48,329 nt of DNA. Source: an uncultured Bacilli bacterium. Lineage in GTDB: Bacteria; Bacillota_I; Bacilli_A; RF39; UBA660. Below are positions 41,284-48,329 of this stretch, piece by piece. The stretch covers positions 1 through 48,329 of the forward strand of contig CAKOIM010000007.1 in the NCBI GenBank assembly GCA_934086815.1, written 5' to 3'. Positions within the stretch are counted from its first letter, which is position 1, and every line of letters starts with the position of its first letter. The notes under the pieces are model-generated. The model was not told the origin of the DNA, did no database searches, and worked only from the letters and a program-made list of their open reading frames with translations. Position numbers and translations under genes: made by a program.

Positions 41284-43356
41284 TTAATTAATGCTGTTTT
41301 TCTTAATTATTTCTTCAGCAATATTTTTTGGAACTTCTTCATAATGATCTAATGTCATTGTAAAGTTTCCTCGTCCTTGTGAATTAGAACGTAATGTTGT
41401 AGCATAACCAAACATTTCAGCAAGTGGAACCATAGCATTTATAGATAATGCATTACCACGTGATTCATTACCAAGTGGTTTACCACGACGAGATGTTAAA
41501 TCTCCCATAACGTTACCCATATACTCTTCAGGAACTACTACTTCAACTTTCATAATTGGTTCTAGAAGTACAGGTTTACATTTATTTTTAGCTTCTTTTA
41601 AAGCCATTGATGCAGCTATTTTAAATGCCATTTCTGATGAGTCTACATCATGGTATGATCCATCAAATAATGTAGCCTTTACATCTACCATCGGATAACC
41701 AGCAAGGATACCACCAGCCATAGCTTCTTGTAATCCTTTGTCAGTTACAGGTATATATTCACGAGGAACTACACCACCAACAATAGCATCCACAAATTCA
41801 TATCCTTTTTCAGGATTTGGTTCAAACTTAACCCAAACATGTCCGTATTGTCCACGTCCACCTGATTGTTTAATATATTTACCTTCACATTCAGCTGTTT
41901 GTGTTAATGTTTCACGATAAGCAACTTGTGGTTTACCCTTATTACATTCAACATTAAATTCACGACGCATACGATCAACTATAATGTCTAGGTGCAATTC
42001 ACCCATTCCAGATAGTACTGTTTGACCAGTTTCAGTATCTGTTTTAACTCTAAGAGTTGGATCTTCTTCAACTAACTTTTGAATAGCAATTGCCATTTTA
42101 TCTTGATCATTTTTACTCTTCGGTTCAATAGCTATATCAATAACTGGAGCTGGGAATTCCATACCCTTCATGATACATGGATTTTTTTCATCACATAATG
42201 TATCTGCAGTTGTTGTATTTTTTAACCCAACAGCAGCAGCTATTTCACCAGCAAATACTTCAGTAATTTCTTTTCTTTGATTAGCATGCATTTGTAAAAT
42301 ACGACCAATTCTTTCTTTAGAATCTTTTGTTGAATTAAGTACATAAGAACCACTTTTTAAAACACCAGAATAAACTCTAAAGAATGATAATCTACCAACA
42401 TATGGATCAGTCATTATTTTAAAAGCTAATGCTGTAAATGGTTCAGAATCACTTGGATGTCTTAAAACATCATTTCCTTTAGCATCAGTACATTCTATAG
42501 CTTCAATGTCAGTTGGTGATGGTAAATAATCAATTACCGCATTAAGTAATGTACGTGTTCCCTTATCACCTAAAGCATCAGAACATAACACTGGGAAAAA
42601 TTCTACTGATAAAGTTGCTTTTCTAATAGCAGCCTTTAATTCTTCAACAGAAATTTCTTTTCCATCAAGATAATTCATCATTAATTCTTCATCAAAATCT
42701 GCTACTGCTTCAATTAATTTTGTTCTATATTCAGCAGTTTTTGCGACCATATCTTCAGGAATTTCAATTTCAATAATTTCTTGATTTTCTGTACCATCAT
42801 ATTTATAAGCTTTATTTTCAACTAAATCTACATAACCTGTAAATTCTTGTTCAGCTCCAATAGGTAATATAATAGGTGCTGCATTAGCTCCTAATCTACT
42901 CTTAATTGTTTCTAAAGAATAATAGAAATCCGCACCCATTTTTTCCATTTTATTAGCACAAATCATTCTAGGAACTTTGTATTCATTAGCTTGGCGCCAT
43001 ACAGTTTCAGTTTGTGGTTCAACACCAGCTTGAGCATCAATTAATGCAATAGCACCATCTAAAACCCTTAAACTTCTTTGAACTTCGATAGTAAAGTCTA
43101 CGTGACCAGGAGTGTCTATAATATTTAATCTATAACCATTCCAATGACAAGTAGTAGCAGCAGAAGTAATTGTAATACCTCTTTCTTTTTCTTGTTCCAT
43201 CCAGTCCATTTGTGATTCACCTTCGTGAGTTTCACCAATTTTATGTGTAATACCAGTTAAGAATAAAATTCTTTCTGTTGTTGTTGTTTTACCAGCATCA
43301 ATATGAGCCATGATACCAATATTTCTTAATTTATCAATTGAAACATCTCTAGCCAT
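41284..43356 (-). CDS. fusA: Elongation factor G
   Basis: 690 residues from ATG 43356. G motifs AHIDAGKTTTTERIL, DTPGHVDFT and NKMEKMGA, then the usual domains II-V (KTDTETGQTVLSGMGELHL, GGRGQYGHVW). Translocates tRNA and mRNA on the ribosome. Begins seven bases after the rpsG stop with a weak ribosome binding site, so translation is probably coupled. Confidence 0.98.
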   Translation of the reverse strand: MARDVSIDKLRNIGIMAHIDAGKTTTTERILFLTGITHKIGETHEGESQMDWMEQEKERGITITSAATTCHWNGYRLNIIDTPGHVDFTIEVQRSLRVLDGAIALIDAQAGVEPQTETVWRQANEYKVPRMICANKMEKMGADFYYSLETIKSRLGANAAPIILPIGAEQEFTGYVDLVENKAYKYDGTENQEIIEIEIPEDMVAKTAEYRTKLIEAVADFDEELMMNYLDGKEISVEELKAAIRKATLSVEFFPVLCSDALGDKGTRTLLNAVIDYLPSPTDIEAIECTDAKGNDVLRHPSDSEPFTALAFKIMTDPYVGRLSFFRVYSGVLKSGSYVLNSTKDSKERIGRILQMHANQRKEITEVFAGEIAAAVGLKNTTTADTLCDEKNPCIMKGMEFPAPVIDIAIEPKSKNDQDKMAIAIQKLVEEDPTLRVKTDTETGQTVLSGMGELHLDIIVDRMRREFNVECNKGKPQVAYRETLTQTAECEGKYIKQSGGRGQYGHVWVKFEPNPEKGYEFVDAIVGGVVPREYIPVTDKGLQEAMAGGILAGYPMVDVKATLFDGSYHDVDSSEMAFKIAASMALKEAKNKCKPVLLEPIMKVEVVVPEEYMGNVMGDLTSRRGKPLGNESRGNALSINAMVPLAEMFGYATTLRSNSQGRGNFTMTLDHYEEVPKNIAEEIIKKNSIN

Positions 43357-43362
43357 AAGCAA

Positions 43363-43830
43363 TTACCATCTGTAATGAGCAAATGCTTTATTTGCTTCTG
43401 CCATTCTATGTGTATCTTCACGTTTCTTGCAAGCTCCACCTGTTCCATTTGAAGCATCAATAATTTCGTTTGCAAGATTAATGGCCATACCCTTTCCATT
43501 TCTTAATTTAGCATAATTAACTAACCATCTTAAAGCTAGTGTTTGAGCTCTATCATCTTTAACTTCCATTGGAACTTGATAATTAGAACCTCCAACTCTA
43601 CGAGATTTAACTTCTAGAGCTGGTTTAATATTTTCTAAAGCTTGATTGTAAACTTCTAAAGCTGGTTTACCAGTTTGTTTTTCTACAATTTCAAACGCTT
43701 CATATAATATTTTTTGAGCTGTACCTTTTTTACCATCCAACATAATTTGGTTAACTAGCTTAGTCACTACCTTTGAATTATATATAGGATCTGGTAAAAC
43801 ATCTCTTTTAACTGCACGTCTTTTACGCAT
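43363..43830 (-). CDS. rpsG: 30S ribosomal protein S7
   Basis: 155 residues, normal length, conserved start MRKRRAVKR and end AEANKAFAHYRW. Binds the 3' major domain of 16S rRNA. Ribosome binding site taggagg. Second gene of the rpsL-rpsG-fusA-tuf operon. Confidence 0.98.
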   Translation of the reverse strand: MRKRRAVKRDVLPDPIYNSKVVTKLVNQIMLDGKKGTAQKILYEAFEIVEKQTGKPALEVYNQALENIKPALEVKSRRVGGSNYQVPMEVKDDRAQTLALRWLVNYAKLRNGKGMAINLANEIIDASNGTGGACKKREDTHRMAEANKAFAHYRW

Positions 43831-43848
43831 TTTAAATCCTCCTATTTA

Positions 43849-44262
43849 TTATTTTTTATCTTTTTTTGTTCCGTATTTACTACGACCTTGTTTACGATCT
43901 TGTACTCCATGAGTATCAAGTGTACCTCTAACGATATGATAACGAACACCGATTAAATCCTTAACACGACCACCTCTTACTAAAACAACACTATGTTCTT
44001 GTAAGTTATGACCAATACCAGGAATATAAGCATCGATTTCTTTTCCATTAGAAAGTCTAACACGAGCATATTTTCTTAATGCTGAGTTTGGTTTTTTAGG
44101 TGTTCTAGTTGCAACTTTTGTACAAACACCTCTTTTTTGTGGACTCTTAGCATCAGTTTGTTTCTTTTCAAGTGTATTATATCCAACATTTAATACTGGA
44201 CTTTTACTCTTTCTTTTCTTGTCTTTTCGATTATTCTTTACTAATTGATTAATCGTTGGCAT
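43849..44262 (-). CDS. rpsL: 30S ribosomal protein S12
   Basis: 137 residues from ATG 44262 (aaaggagag upstream); earlier in-frame starts would lie in the leader. Conserved TPKKPNSALRKYARVRL and GGRVKDLIGVRYHIVRG; both Lys residues linked to streptomycin sensitivity are wild type. Decoding-centre protein. First gene of the str operon behind a strong promoter. Confidence 0.98.
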   Translation of the reverse strand: MPTINQLVKNNRKDKKRKSKSPVLNVGYNTLEKKQTDAKSPQKRGVCTKVATRTPKKPNSALRKYARVRLSNGKEIDAYIPGIGHNLQEHSVVLVRGGRVKDLIGVRYHIVRGTLDTHGVQDRKQGRSKYGTKKDKK

Positions 44263-44387
44263 TATATCTCTCCTTTCATTAACACACAACCTGGTGTATC
44301 AAACTTTGCTATAAAGTAAGTTCTACCAAGGCAGAACCGTTCTTTTTATGCAGTATTACTATATCATTAAATTTATATGATTGTCAA
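44263..44387 (-). promoter_or_regulatory. str operon promoter and structured leader
   Basis: Minus-strand TTGACA (44387-44382), 18-base spacer, TATAGT (44363-44358). The leader of about 90 bases holds a stem gttct-g-cc/gg-t-agaac (44320-44337) and a smaller acac/gtgt stem nearer the gene. A ribosomal-protein feedback site is plausible but I do not recognise a named family. Confidence 0.65.
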
Positions 44388-44392
44388 GCTTT

Positions 44393-44536
44393 TTAAATAC
44401 CTAAATTACTATAAAGTTTATATATAAAATAAACTGCAACTAGTAATGCAATTAGTAATAAGGAACTTAAAAATAGCATTTCTGCTAAACCCCAACCGTT
44501 TTTATTATTAATATAGTCTTTCAATTTATATTTCAT
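44393..44536 (-). CDS. 47-residue prepilin-like membrane peptide
   Basis: ATG 44536, six bases after acaggtg, stop TAA at 44393. A basic leader MKYKLKDYINNKNG is followed by WGLAE and about 20 apolar residues (LLLIALLVAVYFIYKLY). This is the type IV prepilin pattern: Gly at -1, Glu at +5, then a hydrophobic helix. The mature peptide would be only 33 residues. It has its own strong promoter and lies alone between rplL and rpsL, far from the pilus locus. Codon use is like neighbours. It could be a minor pilin, or a small regulatory membrane peptide. Confidence 0.72.
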   Translation of the reverse strand: MKYKLKDYINNKNGWGLAEMLFLSSLLLIALLVAVYFIYKLYSNLGI

Positions 44537-44555
44537 TTATTTCACCTGTTACTTA

Positions 44556-44584
44556 ATTATATTAAATCTATATATTAAAGTCAA
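44556..44584 (-). promoter_or_regulatory. Sigma-A promoter of the 47-residue gene
   Basis: Minus-strand TTGACT (44584-44579), 17-base spacer, perfect TATAAT (44561-44556), 20 bases before the start codon. Confidence 0.8.
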
Positions 44585-44590
44585 TAAGTC

Positions 44591-44616
44591 AAAAAAAAGA
44601 ACGATTCAATCGTTCT
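44591..44616 (-). terminator. Terminator of the rplJ-rplL transcript
   Basis: Perfect stem agaacgat/atcgttct with a 3-base loop followed by eight T on the minus strand. Confidence 0.92.
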
Positions 44617-44618
44617 AA

Positions 44619-44984
44619 TTAAGCTAATTCTACTTCAGCACCAGCTTCAGTTAATTGATTTTTAATGTTTTCAGCTTCTTCAGCAGGAATGTTTTCTTTA
44701 ATATTTCCGCCTTTGTCAGCTAATCCTTTAGCTTCAACTAATCCTAAACCAGTAATTTCTTTAATGATTTTGATAACTGCAATTTTATTTGCACCAGCTG
44801 ATTTTAATACAACTGTTCTAGTTTTTGGTCCTTCTTCTTCAGCAGCAGCTGGAGCAGCAGCAACAGCAACAGCCATTGGATCAACACCAAATTCTTCTTT
44901 CATTGCATCAACTAATTCTTTTACTTCAAGAATAGTCATTTCTTTTAATGCACTTATAAAATCTTCTTTGTTTAATTTTGCCAT
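44619..44984 (-). CDS. rplL: 50S ribosomal protein L7/L12
   Basis: 121 residues: N-terminal dimerisation helices, an Ala-rich hinge (AVAVAAAPAAAEEE), and a C-terminal domain with KIAVIKIIKEITGLGLVEAK. Stalk protein that recruits translation GTPases. Three bases behind rplJ. Confidence 0.98.
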   Translation of the reverse strand: MAKLNKEDFISALKEMTILEVKELVDAMKEEFGVDPMAVAVAAAPAAAEEEGPKTRTVVLKSAGANKIAVIKIIKEITGLGLVEAKGLADKGGNIKENIPAEEAENIKNQLTEAGAEVELA

Positions 44985-44987
44985 AAA

Positions 44988-45485
44988 TTATTCCTTCCCT
45001 TCTAATTGTTCAGCATATAAATTTAAACCTATTGCTAAATCTTTTACATATTGCATCATTCCACCAGCTAACATTGTTAGTAATCCTTCTCTTGATGGAA
45101 TTTCTGCGTATTCTTTAATTGTAGCTAAATCTGCCACATCACCGCTAATAACACCAACACGAATATCAAGTTTATTATGTTTTTTAGCAAATTCACTAAC
45201 TATTTTAATTGGTTCTAATAATTCTTTACCAAATAATATTGCGTTAGGGCCTTCTAAAAATTCATCTAAATTGATATTAGTTTGATCAGCAGCTCTCTTA
45301 AGTAAAGTGTTTTTGTATACTTTTACTTCAGAATCAACTTCTTTTAGTTGTCTTCTTAAATCACTTAATTCTTCAACTGTCATTCCTTGATATTGAAAAA
45401 TTATAACACTTTCACTTGATTTTAGTTTTCCAACTATTTCATCAACAACTTGCTTCTTTTGTTCAAGAATTTTTGTGCTTGCCAT
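44988..45485 (-). CDS. rplJ: 50S ribosomal protein L10
   Basis: 165 residues, conserved KNTLLKRAAD and GPNAILFG motifs, C-terminal helix that holds L7/L12 dimers. Ribosome binding site aaaggagg. Preceded by an L10 leader. Confidence 0.97.
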   Translation of the reverse strand: MASTKILEQKKQVVDEIVGKLKSSESVIIFQYQGMTVEELSDLRRQLKEVDSEVKVYKNTLLKRAADQTNINLDEFLEGPNAILFGKELLEPIKIVSEFAKKHNKLDIRVGVISGDVADLATIKEYAEIPSREGLLTMLAGGMMQYVKDLAIGLNLYAEQLEGKE

Positions 45486-45508
45486 TTTCTCCTCCTTTAG
45501 TACTAGAA

Positions 45509-45590
45509 AAGCTTCCTAGAGGGAAGCTTAAAAAAGTATTTTTAAGTATCCCCTCGGTAGGTCTTACGTATGCCTACTGTCTTCGGTTTT
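45509..45590 (-). promoter_or_regulatory. L10 leader (autoregulatory site) of rplJ-rplL
   Basis: The minus strand shows the known L10-leader pattern accgaagacaguagg...ccuaccgagg (45551-45587), pairing ctagg-like arms gtagg/cctac into the L10-L12 binding kink-turn. A second stem aagcttcc/ggaagctt (45509-45529) lies between it and the ribosome binding site and could be the switching hairpin. The promoter was not clear. Confidence 0.85.
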
Positions 45591-45624
45591 GCTTTTTCTT
45601 TTTACTATTATATTATAAGTTTAA

Positions 45625-46323
45625 TTAATTGTCAAAACTATTTTTATCTACTTTAATACCAGGACCCATTGTTGTAGAAATTGCAATATTTTGAACGAAT
45701 GTTCCTTTAACAGCACTTGGTTTTAATTTAGAAATTGAATTAACAACATATACTAAATTTTCTTTTAATTTATCTTCATCAAATGACACCTTACCAATAA
45801 CAGTATGAATGTTACCAAATTTATCATTTTTGAAAGTAACCATACCTTTTTTCAAATCTTCAACAACAGCACCAACTTTAGTTGTAACTGTATTAGTCTT
45901 TGGATTTGGCATTAAGTTACGTGGTCCTAAAATGTTACCAATTTTCCCTACTTCTGGCATCATATCTGGTGTTGCAACTACAACATCAAAATCAAACCAA
46001 TTTTCTGTTTTAATTTTATCAATTAAATCTTTTTCTCCAACATAGTCAGCTCCGGCATTCTTTGCTTCTTCAGCTGCAGCGCCTTTAGCAATAACTAATA
46101 CTTTTTTTGATTTACCAGTTCCGTTTGGAAGTGATAATGCACCTTTAAGTTGTTGGTCAGCCTTTTTAGGATCAATATTTAACTTAATTGCAACATCAAT
46201 AGTACTATCAAATTTAGTAACAGATGTTTCTTTTACTAATTTAATTGCATCATCTAAATTATATGCTTTATTTTTATCAACATTTTTAGATGCTTCCACA
46301 TATTTTTTTCCATATTTTTTCAT
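45625..46323 (-). CDS. rplA: 50S ribosomal protein L1
   Basis: 232 residues, conserved start KKYGKKY, SLPNGTGK, and GPRNLMPNPKTNTVT. L1 stalk protein and in many bacteria a translational repressor of its operon. 48 bases behind rplK with the ribosome binding site aggagg. Confidence 0.98.
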   Translation of the reverse strand: MKKYGKKYVEASKNVDKNKAYNLDDAIKLVKETSVTKFDSTIDVAIKLNIDPKKADQQLKGALSLPNGTGKSKKVLVIAKGAAAEEAKNAGADYVGEKDLIDKIKTENWFDFDVVVATPDMMPEVGKIGNILGPRNLMPNPKTNTVTTKVGAVVEDLKKGMVTFKNDKFGNIHTVIGKVSFDEDKLKENLVYVVNSISKLKPSAVKGTFVQNIAISTTMGPGIKVDKNSFDN

Positions 46324-46371
46324 ATTTTACCTCCTAACTGTGGTTAATTAAGCGGACATTTTTTTCTTTAA

Positions 46372-46959
46372 TTATTCTTCTTCTTTATTTTCACCGTGAA
46401 CAGGAACTTCAACATTACCTTCAGCCAATTCTTTTGCTTCAGATTCCATTTCTGCTAATTCTTCTTCACGTTTTACTTGTTCTTTTTCTTCTATTTGTGC
46501 TTCTTTTTCTTGTTCAGCTAATTCAGCATCATTTACACCTTCGATAGCAATTCCCATATTACGAGCAGTTCCCGCAATTGTTTTCATTGCAGCTTCAACA
46601 TCATATGCATTTAAATCTGGCATTTTTGTTTCAGCAATTTCTCTTAATTCTTTTTGCGTAATTGTTGCAACAATTTCATTAGCACCCTTTTTACTTCCGC
46701 TTTTAACTTTAGCTATTTTCTTTAATAAAAACGGAGCTGGAGCAGTTTTTAAAACAAAATCAAATGAACGATCATCATAAATAGTAATTTCGCAAGGAAC
46801 TACATCACCCATTTTATCACGACTTGCTTCATTAAATTTTGTACAAAATTCTCCAAGGTTAATTCCAGCAGGCCCAAGTACTGTACCAACTGGTGGTGCA
46901 GGTGTAGCTTTACCAGCTTCAATTTGTAATTTAATTTTTCTTACGACTTCTTTAGCCAC
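46372..46959 (-). CDS. rplK: 50S ribosomal protein L11 with an acidic C-terminal extension
   Basis: 195 residues from GTG 46959 (aggaggtg upstream). Residues 1-142 are ordinary L11 (APPVGTVLGPAGINLGEF, NMGIAIEG). Residues 143-195 are an added, Glu/Lys-rich coiled-coil-like tail (EKEAQIEEKEQVKREEEL) ending in a short non-helical segment. Typical L11 is about 141 residues. The tail has no stop-codon decay and is in frame, so it is real coding sequence. Function of the tail unknown. Confidence 0.95.
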   Translation of the reverse strand: MAKEVVRKIKLQIEAGKATPAPPVGTVLGPAGINLGEFCTKFNEASRDKMGDVVPCEITIYDDRSFDFVLKTAPAPFLLKKIAKVKSGSKKGANEIVATITQKELREIAETKMPDLNAYDVEAAMKTIAGTARNMGIAIEGVNDAELAEQEKEAQIEEKEQVKREEELAEMESEAKELAEGNVEVPVHGENKEEE

Positions 46960-46988
46960 GAAAAACACCTCCTATAACTTTTCTCGCG

Positions 46989-47028
46989 TAAGTGGTTAAA
47001 GGGCAAGTCCGCATATCCCCTCCACTTA
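46989..47028 (-). promoter_or_regulatory. Structured leader of rplK-rplA
   Basis: On the minus strand taagtgg and ccactta close a stem of seven pairs, with an inner ggg/ccc pairing and an asymmetric internal loop (47001-47020). It resembles an L1-binding mimic by location, since L1 autoregulation of this operon is known in other bacteria. Sequence identity to a named leader was not checked. Confidence 0.55.
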
Positions 47029-47063
47029 ACAAAATTTATAAAATATATAAACTTGCAATTAAG

Positions 47064-47092
47064 ATATTAACATATTTTTTTATATTTTACAA
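47064..47092 (-). promoter_or_regulatory. Sigma-A promoter of rplK-rplA
   Basis: Minus-strand TTGTAA (47092-47087), 17-base spacer, TAATAT (47069-47064). Confidence 0.7.
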
Positions 47093-47111
47093 GAAAATTT
47101 TATGAAATTTA

Positions 47112-47140
47112 TTGGAAGATTATTAAAAATATGATAATAT
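47112..47140 (+). promoter_or_regulatory. Sigma-A promoter of the Ig-like protein gene
   Basis: TTGGAA (47112-47117), 17-base spacer, TAATAT (47135-47140), about 29 bases before the GTG start. Confidence 0.65.
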
Positions 47141-47168
47141 TATAAATAATGATAAGGAGGTTAAATTA

Positions 47169-48182
47169 GTGGCGAAAAAATTTTTTAACCAAAAAGTAAA
47201 AAAGAAAAACAATTTTTCATCGGCAACAATAGTAATCGGAGGTATAGTCGGAGTTTTAATAGTTATATCCATTGCCGTGTTAATAAGCATCAAAGGATCA
47301 GGGTCTCATAAAGATGCTGTGATAGAAATAGGTGATTCTGTAGCAGTAGAAATAAATTCTGATTATCCCGATAAAACATTATTTTTTAAAGAACTTGAAA
47401 ATGTAAAAGAAAGTGATATAAAAGTCGACTACGATAAAGTTAAGTTAGACGAAATTGGGTCTTATGGAGCAACAATCAAAGTTTATGGAAAATCATATGA
47501 AGGAATTGTTAATGTTGTTGATACCGAAAGTCCCACTTTAACAGTAAAAGATGTAACAATCGGCAAAGGCGAGACTTATAGTCCAGATGATTTTGTAGAA
47601 AAATGTAATGACAATAGTAAAAAGAAATGTAACATCGAATATTACTCAATGGGAATAACTGAAGATGCTGATAATATAGATTACAGTAGTTATACAAAAG
47701 AAGGAAGTTACACAATCCAAATTGTAGCATCTGATGAATCAGGTAATTATACTTCTCCACAGACAACTACACTTACAATTGGAAAGAAAAGTAATACAAC
47801 AACTAAACCGACTAATTGTAAATATGGCACTTCTGATTATGATTCAAGTAAATATAATTTAGCCGTAGATATAACAAATGGTAGTTGTGCAGTTGACTTA
47901 AATCTTTATCAAAATGAAAATACTTTAAAACCAGTAAAAACTTTAATAAGCACTGAAGAAGCTAAACTTAAAAAAGAATTTAGTAAGATTAAATTAAATA
48001 CTAAAGATATTTATTTACAAAATGAATATGCAGCCATTTTAAATACGACTGGAAATGGTATAGTTGGTTATAGTCTTTATATCGAAGTATCTATTATGGT
48101 TAATAATAAAAAAGAAGTGATTGAATCATACTATGTTAACAAAGATGGCTCAAGAAAATATATTGTTAATAAATACTTATAA
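47169..48182 (+). CDS. Membrane-anchored extracellular protein with Ig-like repeats
   Basis: 337 residues from GTG 47169 (aaggagg eight bases upstream). Basic N-terminus, membrane helix (about 19-43), then an external part. Two beta-sandwich-like modules follow: residues about 55-118, and 119-200 with the bacterial Ig/HYR-like SYTIQIVASDESGNY. A Thr/Lys linker (TTTKPTNCKYG) leads to a C-terminal domain of about 120 residues. The pattern is of N-terminally tethered surface proteins. Cys pairs CNDNSKKKC suggest one disulfide. Function unknown. Confidence 0.75.
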   Translation: MAKKFFNQKVKKKNNFSSATIVIGGIVGVLIVISIAVLISIKGSGSHKDAVIEIGDSVAVEINSDYPDKTLFFKELENVKESDIKVDYDKVKLDEIGSYGATIKVYGKSYEGIVNVVDTESPTLTVKDVTIGKGETYSPDDFVEKCNDNSKKKCNIEYYSMGITEDADNIDYSSYTKEGSYTIQIVASDESGNYTSPQTTTLTIGKKSNTTTKPTNCKYGTSDYDSSKYNLAVDITNGSCAVDLNLYQNENTLKPVKTLISTEEAKLKKEFSKIKLNTKDIYLQNEYAAILNTTGNGIVGYSLYIEVSIMVNNKKEVIESYYVNKDGSRKYIVNKYL

Positions 48183-48208
48183 CGAAGTTTGATTACTTCG
48201 TTTTTTTA
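48181..48208 (+). terminator. Terminator of the Ig-like protein gene
   Basis: Arms aacgaagt/acttcgtt with a 6-base loop followed by seven T; it overlaps the stop codon. Confidence 0.85.
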
Positions 48209-48256
48209 TTGAAGTAAGAACTTAAAATATGCAAAAAAAAAGTACTAAGTACTTCA

Positions 48257-48299
48257 GACTGTTGACAAACAAATTTTGTTAATGGTCTTTTTATTTTTA
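48257..48299 (+). terminator. Second terminator-like hairpin
   Basis: gactgttgacaaa and tttgttaatggtc pair at 13 positions with three G-U wobbles around a 5-base loop, followed by a T-rich tract. It is preceded by a 15-base palindrome (48240-48254) with eight T next to it on the minus strand. With the previous terminator, it isolates the next gene. Confidence 0.65.
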
Positions 48300-48310
48300 A
48301 AAAAATATTG

Positions 48311-48316
48311 TATAAT
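48311..48316 (+). promoter_or_regulatory. Possible -10 box of a gene beyond the window
   Basis: A perfect TATAAT ends the window; the -35 position reads ttttta, a poor match. Weak evidence. Confidence 0.35.
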
Positions 48317-48329
48317 GAATATGTAAGGC

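Noticed and set aside
1..48329. CRISPR arrays, rRNA or tRNA genes in the window
   Set aside because: I saw no regularly spaced repeats, and no tRNA or rRNA consensus segments; a computed tRNA scan would be decisive.

Overview
The window is about 48 kb of very AT-rich DNA from a monoderm (Gram-positive type) bacterium. Ribosomal, NusG/SecE, EF-G/EF-Tu, RecG and enolase genes look Firmicutes-like. UGA is used as a stop (for example the ATGA junctions at 13308-13311 and 23325-23328) and Trp is UGG, so this is not a Mycoplasma-code genome. Pyruvate:ferredoxin oxidoreductase and a 2,4-diaminopentanoate-dehydrogenase-like enzyme point to an anaerobic fermenter. An uncultured gut Bacilli / RF39- or Erysipelotrichia-like lineage is my best guess. 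It is an inference; no 16S is present.

Layout. (1) 1-5.0 kb is an accessory, scarred region: the tail of a large serine recombinase cut by the window edge, short decayed copies of recombinase and Fic gene ends, an intact RhuM-Fic protein, an ABC ATPase that has lost its N-terminal half in front of an intact permease, and a class II-like Fic gene between two similar hairpins. (2) 5.0-8.3 kb holds two tiny membrane proteins, an HD-domain protein, and a collagen-like surface protein followed by a glycosyltransferase-TPR gene that seems to start at AUA. (3) 8.3-11.5 kb (minus strand) is rlmB-sigH-secE-nusG, a Bacillus-like order, plus the amino-acid dehydrogenase. (4) 11.5-24.1 kb (minus) is one large Tad/Flp-type pilus locus: an anchored and a giant Cys-rich secreted protein, a TadE-like protein, two CpaB-like proteins, TadA, TadB, TadC, then from an internal promoter two small pilins, two larger pseudopilins, TadZ and two small two-helix membrane proteins with a shared Cys tail. 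No prepilin peptidase lies in the window. (5) 24.2-26.5 kb has a degenerate phosphoesterase and a transglutaminase-fold protein. (6) 26.6-30.0 kb is a second defence/accessory island: a broken gene, a Fic protein, a remnant of a TOTE-type primase-helicase, and AbiEi/AbiEii with a promoter-overlapping operator. (7) 30.1-32.5 kb is recG flanked by two probable small RNA genes of the same design: sigma-A promoter, two hairpins, a single-stranded C-rich stretch, terminator. (8) 32.4-39.9 kb is PFOR, enolase, a DUF308-like protein, a FemX-like transferase and an orphan HipA-like kinase. (9) 40.0-47.1 kb is the translation block tuf, fusA, rpsG, rpsL, rplL, rplJ, rplA, rplK with leader structures, and between rpsL and rplL an unlisted 47-codon gene with a strong promoter and a type IV prepilin-like N-terminus. 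(10) The window ends with a membrane-anchored Ig-like protein.

The most novel-looking items are the monoderm Tad locus with its giant Cys-rich protein and twin Cys-tailed membrane proteins, the separate 47-residue pilin-like gene, and the pair of C-rich small RNAs around recG. All functional calls are from reading sequence motifs; no database search was run.
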